A model generated the notes under the pieces. That model made no database searches and had not been told where the DNA came from. It saw only the letters and a program-made list of their open reading frames with translations. A DNA stretch of 64,000 nt, taken from the NCBI GenBank assembly GCA_034687125.1, contig JAQGBZ010000160.1, forward strand, positions 1 to 64,000. The letters run 5' to 3'. This DNA comes from Neelides folsomi (Eukaryota > Arthropoda > Collembola > Neelipleona > Neelidae). Position numbers and translations under genes: made by a program. The stretch's first letter is position 1. Each line of letters opens with the position of its first letter. This document shows positions 48,959-60,415 of the stretch, in pieces.

Positions 48959-50376
48959 CTCGGGACAGAATCATTTGAGCCCTATGGGACAAAATGAGCT
49001 GATAAATGACATGACATTAATAATGACTCTTATACAGACACTATGAATATTACACTATACATTTATAATACATTATAACATATCTGTATAACTAGATTTA
49101 CATATATTTACATTTATATTTCTACATACATAATATTTGCACATGTGTACAATATTATAAGAGTTTTAAAAGCAAGTACATATAGTGAATTATAAAAAAG
49201 CTGTAAATAAAGTGTTGAATTGTATAAGAATGGCTTCATCTGTCTGTCGTAGTCTCCGTAAAGTGGAAGCCCCGAGGCGCCATTTACTATCCTGTTTAAT
49301 AATAATCATTTTGATCTATTCGACCACTCCACATTTGTCCTCATGTTATAAAATAAAATTAAAATATCATGTAAGAAATATATATATATATATATATATA
49401 TTCATGTAAGAAATATCAACATTTTATAAATATACTTTTAGAATATGTTTACCTTGGATATTATACAATATAGTATATTTGATATATATTGGATTGGATT
49501 TGATATTGGATGTTGTGTAGTATCTGTATTTAAGATGGGCAGGTTGTTCCGTAATGAGAGGAAATTTTCCCCAATTGGCAGATTTATGACTTTTGGGTGG
49601 ATTAAGGCAGGGAAGGTCTGGAGAAGGTCCAAGTCCACTATGGGAAATATTTATTTATTGTTCATTCCCTCCAGAACCCTCACATTTCACTCAGAATGCA
49701 TAAAATAACCTATTTTTAAAATACAATTTTATGGGGTTTTATAATCCGGGAAATAAAAATTGGCACCCGAATTGATTCAACGGACTCCCGTAACATTCAC
49801 TAACATTCGCTAAGAATGTTTTGATTTCACAAAAACGCAATTTTAGATCACGCTCTTAGACTCAATTACGTCTCGGTTAAATACAAATTTCTGAAGGGAT
49901 TTTTTATTCCTAGGCGCCTTTTTCCAGTCAAACAATTTTCATTTCCTGATCAAATGCCCATTGGAAGATTTCTATAAGGAAGTGCACTCCGAACATTTTT
50001 ATATTTGTTGAATAATAATGATGAAATAATGAATATTTTTAGATGAAAGCTTAATTATGGGATTTAAATTAAATACAGATAGTTAATTAAAGCTTAATGA
50101 TTAAAATTATAAAGTTACAGTAGTTAGTGCTTAGTTAGTTAAAGCTTTTATTGTTAAGTTAATTAAATGAATGAGATAAATTATGTGAAATAATTAAAGT
50201 TTGAAGTTTTAAATTTAATGCTGAATTTTAATCAAGAATAAATAATCAATTGAACCATTTGGTTGATTTTTTTATCACAAAAATAAACGGAGAAAGTCCG
50301 TAGATGTTTAATCTTGTTCATTATTAAATAAATAAACATTATTGACTAGAATGAAGTTAAATCTGAGTGTTTGGAG

Positions 50377-53176
50377 TTAAAGACGTCCATGAAGCTTTGC
50401 ATATTCAAGGGCTTCTTTCAAGGCTTGAAGGACTCGATCGATCTTTCCCGGGTAGGCATTATATCCCATAACTCCGATTCGGAGAATCTTTCCGAAACTT
50501 GGTCCAAGTCCTCCAGCAATTTCGATCAAGTATCTAAAATTGTTTAAATAATTAAATTATATACTTACAATTAGTTTAAATGATTAAAATCACATCAGTA
50601 AATTGCATTTAAATTAATTAATTACATTTACTTAATTATAATTAAAAATATTAAATTGTTAATTAAATAAATTTACTTGTCATTTGCAAATTGTAGGACA
50701 AGTCTCCAATCAATTCCATGTGGAACTTTGATTGTCGTCACAGTGGGAAGTCGATCTGCTTCGTTCTCAACAAAGAATTCAATACCCATTGACCGAAGTC
50801 CCGCATAAAGTCGAGCTGCGTTGGCTTGATGGCGAGCCCAAAGATTTTCAAGTCTTTCGGTCGCAATGTCAACCAGAGCTTCGCGAAGAGCGAAGAGAAG
50901 CGTCACTGGCGGGGTGTGATGATAAACCCGAGTTTCTCCCTCGTTACATCCCCAGTAATTGGCAAGAAGATTCATATCCAGAAGGAAAGATCTTACAGGT
51001 AATCGTCGTGCTTTGATCGCTTCACTAAAACATTACATTAACCATTAACTATAGTTAAGCATTAACCATGATTAAGCATTAACCACCATTAAAATAGAGA
51101 AAAGCTTACACTGCTCTTGGGCTAAAAGTGATTGGAGCGAGGCCTGGAGGACATCCGAGAACTTTTTGGGATCCTGTGTACAAAGCATCGATCTTAAGTT
51201 GGTCCACCAAAATCGGAACTGCTCCCATAGATGCAACTGTGTCCACGGCAAAAAGACAATTGTAGCTGAAAACAAAATCCCACATTGGCCCATTAAAATC
51301 TCAATACAGGTCAATACGTAAGTGTATATATTGCTATCCTTGGGTCAATAAAGTCAATACTGCTCGAAATCCCAATGGAAATTTTTAATTCATTTCATCC
51401 GCTAATTAAGTTAATTAACATTTACGTCATAAATGAAAAACAACACGTAATGGATTATAAATACTTACGTAAATACATACATAATAAGTATTTATAATTG
51501 GTACAAATGTCAAATAACAGGATAATACAGTAATATAAATATTACAATGGACATATTACAGATATACATATACTCTATGTACTTATTTACGTCCTGGGTA
51601 TATGTATGTACATATTTATTCCTAGTACAGTACATGTGGTTTAATTGGAGTTTGTAATAAATACAGTACATGGTACATTTATTTATATCTATCAGTATAT
51701 TGTATACTTAGTATATTGTATATGGTATTTTTGTATATGGGGATATGTAATTGTTATTAAACACTGTAAATAGGGCAATGGAATTATAGAGGATTAAAAT
51801 AATTTAAAATTGACCTTTGGCAAAGCTCTCCAATTCCTTTCAAGTTTTGCATGACTCCTGACGATGATTCTGAATGGGTGAGGTAAAGAACCTTTGGACG
51901 AATTTCTTGAAGAGCCTTCGAAATTTCCTCAAGGGAAAAACTTTCCCCCATTGCCTTCTCCATCTTGTGCACTTTGGCCCCTGGAATTGAAAAAACAAGG
52001 GCCGTTAATCTCCACCGTTCTTAAGGGCCTTAAGGTGATTTATGCATTTAATCCGTACACACAAACTGCGTGTGTGTTTTTAATATCCAAAATGGAGAAG
52101 TCTGGGGAAGAGCGGAAGTGGAGATTAAATTTATTAAATTTCTTATTATGTGGAACATCCCCAAAACCAAATACTTGGCTCAGAGACATGGCTTAGAAAA
52201 AATGAGGTCAAAAAATAATGAAAAATAAAGACCTAGTCGGTGTGCATTATCAGATGCACGTAAACCCCATAAGCCGTTCACTCCGACCACGACCGAATCT
52301 CCGGGTTCGAGGAGATTGCAAAGAATCGCTTCCATCCCCAAATGTCCGGGACCGGGAATGACAAGAGTCCATTTGTTCTTAGTTTGGAAAACGTATTGAA
52401 GACCGGCCTTGACATCGTCCAAAATCTACACAAAAGAGTTAAAAGACATTTTAATAAATTACTTCTTATCTACAATTAAATTATCGTAATCTTAATCTTG
52501 TAATTTATAAAAGTATATTATGTAAAGATACAGTGTATTATTTACAGTATATTTATATACAGAGACAGTATATTATATACATATTGTTATATGATCCGTT
52601 TTCTTAAATCAATTCTTACAGTTCTTAAATGATCCTTGAAATTGATAAGAATGACATTCGTACAAAAGACGTTGAAAATGAAAGTAAAAGTTCCAAAAGA
52701 CCTTGGAAAGTTTTCCCTTTTTTATTCCTAGTTTTAATGGTGGTTTGGGGAATTTTAGAATTTTAATTCGTTCATGCTTAGAATCTAAATTTTCTAAATG
52801 TTATCGTAATTCGCTCAAATGGAATCTCTTCAACTTTATGGCCAACATTGGGAAATTTAAGTATAGGAAAAAAACGAAAAATTCAAAAATTCTAACAATT
52901 CTAAAAAAGTTAAAATTTTTAATAATTTTAAAAAGTTAAAAGATTTTATAATTATATTTTAATAATTTAAAAAATCAAAAAATCAATTTATAATGTTATA
53001 TTTCTTACTTGGAACATTTCTCTGTGCATGTGTCCAAGAATCGGAAGTGACGAAGCTTGAAGAACTCGTGGAGAGCAGTTGGATGGTCCCGGGCCCATGA
53101 GAAGTTTTTCAGGTACGACAAGTGGGGCTTTGAGTGAAGCTGGCGGAGCGACGTCCATGGTCGGATAGCCGTTCAT
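50377..53176 (-). CDS. AGXT: Alanine-glyoxylate (serine-pyruvate) aminotransferase
   Basis: Six minus-strand exons (53176-53009, 52425-52233, 51980-51815, 51265-51110, 51024-50677, 50533-50377) join in phase to 395 residues, matching the 392 of human AGXT. It is a fold-type-I PLP enzyme that moves the amino group of alanine or serine to glyoxylate, in peroxisomes or mitochondria. Landmarks are [45 protein letters not shown], the PLP-binding Lys in [15 protein letters not shown] (about residue 210), [17 protein letters not shown] and [18 protein letters not shown]. The C-terminus GRL is not a canonical peroxisomal SKL, and no clear mitochondrial presequence is seen, so location is open. In insects some relatives act as kynurenine or xanthurenate aminotransferases. 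Confidence 0.96.
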
Positions 53177-54909
53177 TATTCAAGTGGGTTTGGAGAGTTA
53201 AAGTTAAAGTGGATTTAAAAGAAGGGAGCTGTTCGATTCCTCTTCAACTGGAGAGAAGAAGTTGGAGTTTTTCTCCTCCTCGACTCCTTATTTATACGAT
53301 CATTACAACTCTTTCATTATGTATGAGATTGGGAGAAGTTAGAGGTCAAAGCCAAGAGGATCAAGAAGGATTAGAAACGTTATGAAAACTATTCATATAA
53401 TTAATACAATTATAAGTGCGAATTACTGATATACCTATGTATATTATATATATTATATTATATTTATATTACATATATACAAATATTATTAATATGTGAT
53501 ATTCCTCTAAGTTATATTGCTGATTGAATAAAGATGTATTTATTTAACACGTAATATTTGTATTTGTAATAATTTGTAAGAGATTCCATTGGGTTTATAA
53601 ATGTTGATGAACTCTTGCTCCATAGGGCCATTTCTTAATTTCAACTTCTTGAGTTTTTCTAATTAACTATTGTAATGCATTTTATGTAACTTGAGACTAT
53701 TTTCAAACTACAGCTTTTACTTTTATAACTTTGCAATATGTGGGTTGGTTAATTAACTTTTTGCTAATAAGACTAATAACACTTTATTAAGTAGACTTAA
53801 CTGACTTGTGAGTTTTTTAAATCTTAAAGCCTTCAACCCAATGAAATATTTAATGAAATTGTCATATGTAAGTAATTAACTTTATTTACTTAATATTTGT
53901 CTTGATTGAGTAATTATTTACTTACATATAATATACGTAGCTTTATTAGATAAGGGTTTTAAATGTTGTTGATGGCGAAAATAAAGATTGAGATTAAAAT
54001 GAGTCATATAAGGTAAGTCAGTCACCTGACGTTTCATCATAATAAAGTTAATATGCAATTAATTTTCTCAATTCACTTTTTACATCATATTAGGGATTTG
54101 GGTGAAAGCTTGCATTTTGTTTACATCAATTTCTCAGTTTAATCTCAGTTTGAAACTCCTTTGAACAAGTTTGAGAAAATTTCTTATTCCAGATGTTTTT
54201 CCAAATTTGTTTTGCAACCTGCCCTCGAATCTTTCACATGGTGAATTAACCTTGTGAAAACCAATTCGGTGTGGTTATGTTTTGATACGCAATATTATTT
54301 GCGTTGTAATTAAAACACGCTTAATTAAGATCCTTACCTGTGTGGTCTGTGATTGGAATTAAATTATTTACAATGATAATCTATAACGCTTGCTAATTTA
54401 TTATCTTTATGTATCCGTTTCCATTTGTCTCGTGTTGGGGATTACAAATGGTTAAATTAAACTAAGCAGATTTAAAGATATTTAGGAAAATTTTATTTTA
54501 TCTTGATGGTTACTTCCTTGTACATTAAACATTATTTAGGGCTGTATGTAAACAAGTCAAGATCAAAGTCGAAATTAATTTTATTCATAATTTAATTTAT
54601 AAATAAATAATTTAACCTTCACAATGTATTTACTTAATATTAGTATTTAATATTTATTTGTAGTCTACAACTCGTGTTGACTCAGGGAGAAATTCAATTA
54701 AGAATTTTAACATAATATTTATAGAATTTAAAATGGAAAGCTTTTGAAGTTGAAGAAAATGGCTGAGAAAACATTTTGTACAATTCATGTTCTTCTCACT
54801 GTGTTTACTTCATGAATATCTCAAAAGTTCAAAAACGAGGAAAAAGTGAAAAAATGGCAAAATTGCAAAATTTGCAAAAAATGAAAGAGTAGAAATAAAA
54901 ATCGCAATG
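53177..54909. other. AT-rich intergenic stretch
   Basis: The AGXT promoter should lie just right of 53176. Otherwise no gene or named element was seen before the calaxin 3' end. Confidence 0.5.
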
Positions 54910-57900
54910 TCATTTTTTTAAAACTGTCAAATTTGTCACGGGCTGAATTGGGAATTCTGGTTTGGGTTTTTCCATTTCAATTCTTTTCTCTTTCTCTTTC
55001 CCATTTTTGATTTTCCCTCCATTGTGAATATTCGAACTGGAATTAGTCGTTGCACATTTTCCCAAAAACGTTTCCAAAAATTTGTTCCTATTTGAATGAG
55101 CCGGCAAACACTGTCCACAGAATTCCAATAAAAGCGGATCAAGATTCACAGCCCCTTTAAAATCCTCAAACGTGATTTTTCCATTTTTGTCTAAATCGAG
55201 TTTCTTGAGGGTGATTTCCACAATGTCTTTAATGCTTTCTTCAATGTCTTCGTCCATTCCGGCAGCTCGAATTAAAGAGTTCTTCAAGCAGTGGAATAAT
55301 TCCTCCCGAGCTAAAGCCGAGTCCCCATTCATGTCATAGATAGAATAACAGAAATGAATGTGATCTTCCAGTGTTCCCCGAAGGAAGATCGAAAGCCCTT
55401 CGACCCATTCCTTCTCATCCACCTAAAAAAGAATGTCCACAATGGATTCCTTTGCAATGGCCCACTCAATCTCTTCCTCTTCCTCCCCACTTTATTTACA
55501 TGGGACAATGAAAGGGAAAGAGAGTTAAGTCAGATAAGGATCCTTCCACTCTAAAAAATAACAATTCTCGAGAGTGAAATGGCCCAGAAGCTTTATGACT
55601 TTCGGAGTAACTTAAGAGCCACATCAGGACCAAATTCAAGGAATAAAACCAAAGATCTCTTAATAATTACAAATACAAACTTAACCAAAAATTGGGTTAG
55701 GTTAGGATAGATGATTTTAACATTGAGTAATTAGATGTCTCAATATAACTATTTTACTGTATACTAATACAATGTATTATTTATACAGTAAAATAGTTAT
55801 AATAAATATATAATTGATTCTAAATATAACTTATCATATATTATATTTGATCTGATAGGTTAGGTTAGGTTGATATATGAATATATTGAATGTACTCATA
55901 ATGTACTCATATTCTAAAGTAAAATTATATTTATATTACACTGTAAGATACTGTATTTAAATTAGTACCTTAATTAGTTTGTGTGTAAGGCTATAAGACG
56001 CGGGGGTTCGGAGTTAATTAAAATGGAGATCCTAATCGCAGAATTTAGTCATTATTCCTCCTTTCTGACACTTTCCTTACAAATTCGGCTCATTTGGTTT
56101 GACAATTGGTAAGCTCGGGGTTTCAAAAGGGTTTTCTCCATTGTGCGACGGAGGTTCTTTGGAAATCAAACTGATCTTGATTTTGACCGGAAATGCTTTC
56201 CCGTGGCTTTAATGCCCCGATTTCCCTCCTTACAACCCCGAGGTCTTTAAGGAAGATAAATGGACTTCCATTGTCATTTCAATTGCCTTCACGCACTCAT
56301 TCATTTCAATTCCGAGGGGATTAGTTAATGTATGGGAAAACGGGAGTCTCAACACAACATGAATAATTTATAATGTAAAATTAAGTTTAAATACATCTAG
56401 TATGCATACATACTTATATTTATGTACATTGTACATACATACAATATTGTAAGTACATTACATACATTACATGTAATGTATTTAAGTGGGATTCAGAAAA
56501 ATAAAAAATCACCGAAGGAAAAAGAAAACAATTTTTCTAATATAAAAAATTGTGTTTTTTTAATAAAGTAATATATCTGTGTTATTTGTATGGTATAAGT
56601 ATTACAAAAAACCTTATTTGTAATATTATATATGCAATATGTATTATACGATAAAATAAGAAAACTTGTATTAAAAAAATTTTTTTTTTGGTTGCGTCAT
56701 TAACTCATTAAAATAAAAATCTGAGTGAATGTAAACATAAAGGAATTATATTGAAAAGAAGGAATGAAAGTCAGCAAGTTTTGTTTTCTCATTTAATTAT
56801 GATTCTTTCCTTCGATATCAACAACTTCAACAACCACTTTGGAACTTCAATTGAATAGGGAAAATTCTCATTAAAAAATCCTTTGTGATATCCTTTAATT
56901 TCTATTCATACTTTTTTCTTTATAAAAAATGCCTCAATTTGAACTTTATACTTTAGACTTTCATATAATTATACATTTCATATTTTATTATGTATATCAA
57001 TATGTAGTATCACAATATCTGTATATCAGCAGTATAAATGTATGAATATAACTCTAAATATTTTTTTACTTTGAATTGCATTTTTATATTTATTTGGGAA
57101 TTACCCAAAAATGAAGGTAAATAAATATGGTTCATATGGTTCATATAAAGGTTCATATACCATATATGAACATATACGGTATACATATTTTAGGCATTCT
57201 CTTTTTTTATTCCTTTGTCATACACACAAATATGCTTGTTAATACATTTGTGTGTATGGGTAATTGGATGAGGCAAGAAGGGAGTGAACTAATCGCCCAT
57301 ACTTGGAAATGAATCAGTGCATTGCTTATTGTCCTCAGCTACGATTTGTCTCGGGATTTCCCAAGGGAAAATAGAAAGAGTGGACAAATAATAAAAATCC
57401 TTTTGGTCACGTTGGGTGAGGAATTTCGGCCCTTGTGACATTTCCATTCTTAAAAGACAACCGCCGTAAATCACCCAAATGTAAATATTTGCATATAAAT
57501 TTACTTCACTCGAAGGATGAAGTTTGAGAGAAAGTCGAAATACGCATTTGATCGAATAACTCAAGTTATTTCACATTCAAATGGAAAGAAATAAAATTGT
57601 AATTTCCGGTTCCGCGAAAACCAACTTCAATTTCCTTTCAGATTTACAATCAACGAGATCATTCTCAGATTCTCGTACAATAACATGTGCCATCGACATT
57701 TTTCTCAATCATGTATAGCATTTCCATGCTTGGCTGGGATTCGGAAAGCCAGCATAACGGTTCTTTTTCCATGGTGCACCATGGTGAGGCTATTCAATTG
57801 TATTAGGTTAGGTTAGGTTAAGTTAGAGGGCGCAACTTGTACTCATATACCAATTCACACGATTCCATGATGCACCATGGTGTGTGCTGGCTTTCCGAAA

Positions 57901-60415
57901 GTCAGCCCCATACTTATACATACCATATACAGATATTTATATACGGTTATATACCATATAAATACAGAATATATACTATATACAATATAAGTAAATAAAT
58001 ATGTATGAATATTTGTATATTTTGTATGTACAAATAATAGAATGTAATATTTGCTCCATTTTGACTTTTCTATTTTCCCTAAAGACGTCCGAAGAATCCG
58101 AAGAAACCGAAGATGGGAAAGAAAAGTTTTTTCTCTATTGGGATTTGACGAGATGAATGTAATAGAAGCGATACAAAGGAAACGTTTTCTCTAAAGGATT
58201 TATTTCCAATTTGACCAGACAGACATTTATTTATTGACCAAGAGATGGAATTGATTTGAGCGGACAAATCTTTCATTCAATCAATCATAAAAAACCGATC
58301 CTTAAACATTCTCTTCAATTCAACAGGAAATATTTCGCAATTAAATAAATATTTAAAACAATAATATTCCCATTATATCAAGTATCTGCAAAAAACAAAC
58401 ATAATTTGAAAATGAGATCGTTGAACAAAATAATACTAACTTTAAGTATTACCCATATATGTATGATATGTATTGTATGTATACGATATGGGTAAAAACA
58501 TGTTTGTAAATAAAATCCCTTTAGAGCATAAATGATCTCAAATTCTTCCATTAAACTCTCAAATTTCAAAGGCTGTAAAATAATCTTGGATATCAAAAAT
58601 GACCAATAACACCAAGATCCTTCATCGATACGAAATATTCTTATAATGATCAAATCATAGATTGCAAAATCTAAACCAAAAGAGAGATAGGAAAATGGAA
58701 TGAAATTGTTTAGATTTCTCTCCCCATTATTTTCAATTTTATCAATCCTCTGTCTGTTTGGTATCTCACTACAGGGAGTCTTCTTTTTTTAGTGGAACGC
58801 GTCCCAAAAACCTCTCCATCCAGCCAACCCCAAATGTGGAAAAGCTGAATAAAAAGGGAAAAGAGGTTTATCGCTCCTTTCGCGGGGGTGGAGAAAGTGG
58901 AAACAACATTTGGGCCAAAAACCGGGTCTAATGGATGACCAAGTGCAACTCACTCCCACACAAGCATCAAATTACGAGGAAGAACAAATCTATACAAAGA
59001 TCCACACTATATAAAATACCATACAGATCTGTATAGTATATATCTGTACATGCATATTGTAAGTAATATATACTGCATATATGTACTAATAATATAAACT
59101 CTACATTTATCTCCATGTAATTCTTATACTCATATATCACATACTTCAACGTACCATACTTTAATGTATTTGTATGTATGATAAGAATAAGTATAAGAGA
59201 ATTCCTCAAGGGCTCATATCCTCATTTGGTTTCTTCAACTTCTAACTTCGCATTTCGCCCTGGGAGTGTGAGGTCGCGGAAGTGAAGTTTTCCCTCCAAT
59301 GAGTCATGGCTCTCTTTTACTTAATGTGTCATACTTAATCTTAAAATATAATGGAATTCTATCAAACTATACCATATGCTAGATCATCTAACATGCTGTC
59401 TCTCTACTTAAGTATACAACCTCCAAACATATAATACTGGTACTGTAAAATGGATGTAATATTAGTGAATTATTTAATATATCGGTGTAGTAAAGTTTAA
59501 TGAACATTTTTAACTGCTGTATGTAATAAGCTATTTAAGATTAATTCACAATTTTGGTATTCTGTGTGGAGGGAAGATACTGAGAAATTGATATAAAGTG
59601 CAAATCCTTGTGTAAGTACAAATAATAATATTACCTATTATACATATCTTATAATTATCATACTTGTATAAGTATCTGTAGAGTTATATCATATACTATA
59701 GTTATACCACACAATAGTGTGTATGGTATACGGTATATGGTAAGTTATAAAGAAAATTTATGAAAATGGTTTTAAGTAGAAAGTGTATAAATGGAAAGGA
59801 CAGTTGTTTAGATAAGAACCAACCGAGTCATTAAAGGGGTGATAAAACTAATAATCTCCGCTTGACTTCAACTCGCAAAGTTTCTTCATCTTTATAATAA
59901 CTCTTTACGATCTTCATATTGTAAAATATTTATAAGGATCTTCTTAGCTCTATTCACAATTCACAATTTGTATATTTTAACCTAACTGGTATTATTGATA
60001 TTGATTTTAATCGTTTTGATTATGAATGGTTTATTGTATTTGTTTTACCAATTATTGCTTGTTTTATCTGTTATGGAGCGATATTGGCTTTGCTATTGGA
60101 TAAGTATTGGGTTTAAGGTATTAAGTTTTATGTACCTGTATGTATAGCATATGGCACATTTATGTATGTATATTTATTGTTAGTTAAAGTTAATAATTGT
60201 ATTAAATTTGTATAATGAATTACGATCGTATCGTTGTTGGTGTCAAAGACCCTGTAGATTCGATCGAGCATTAAATCTTCAGTGATGTCGAAGGTGGTGT
60301 AAAGAAACTCTCGAAACCTGAGGCGATCCATTTTCCCTTGAGTGGTGAGCTGGGCGTAGAGAAGAAGAAGAGAACGAATCTTTATTGAAAAATAATTCAA
60401 TGTAACTAATTGCAT
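54910..60415 (-). CDS. EFCAB1: Calaxin/EFCAB1-like EF-hand protein
   Basis: Two minus-strand exons (60415-60224 and 55422-54910) join in phase to 234 residues across a 4.8-kb intron. The sequence tracks calaxin (EFCAB1): DITEDLMLDRIYRVFD, then WVEGLSIFLRGTLEDHIHF, LKNSLIRAAG and IKDIVEITLKKLDLDKNG. Three EF-hand loops are visible (DTNNDTIVDEKE, DMNGDSALAREE, DLDKNGKITFED), the last two keeping the usual Asp/Asn/Glu ligands. In the first loop the usual Gly at loop position 6 is Thr. Calaxin is a calcium sensor on outer-arm dynein in motile cilia and sperm flagella. The join is shown by RVFDTNNDTI running into VDEKEW exactly at the splice. The N-terminus may have a further upstream exon, because the first 10-15 residues are poorly matched. 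A Lys/Glu-rich C-terminal extension of ~50 residues is unusual. Confidence 0.88.
55423..60223. other. Long calaxin intron
   Basis: The intron is 4.8 kb where most introns in this window are under 0.5 kb. Very AT-rich with many TATA/ACAT runs, TTAGG triplets near 55690, 55860 and 57805, and a MITE at 57732-57907. No nested gene was recognised on either strand. Confidence 0.55.
57732..57907. mobile_element. Second-family MITE in calaxin intron
   Basis: About 176 bp with terminal inverted repeats GGCTGGGATTCGGAAAGCCA and the complement of GGCTGACTTTCGGAAAGCCA. Inside lie two inverted CCATGGTGCACCATGGTG-type blocks and three TTAGG units. Non-coding. Confidence 0.75.

Larger units (their letters stand above)
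44001..50376. other. 6.4-kb gene-poor region upstream of sog
   Basis: Between the sog start (-) and the AGXT 3' end (-). It holds a MITE remnant (44960-45030), a cluster of TTAAGGGAT-type short repeats (45560-45660), an ATTGCAATTTGTT tandem run (48310-48440) and a (TA)n tract (49378-49400). A few GC-richer minus-strand stretches may be exons (see 48606-48958). A palindromic CACGTG lies at 44466-44471. Regulatory sequence for sog is expected here but cannot be pinned down. Confidence 0.5.

Noticed and set aside
57289..57564. 91-codon minus-strand frame in the calaxin intron
   Set aside because: No homology pattern and no usable splice phase with either calaxin exon.
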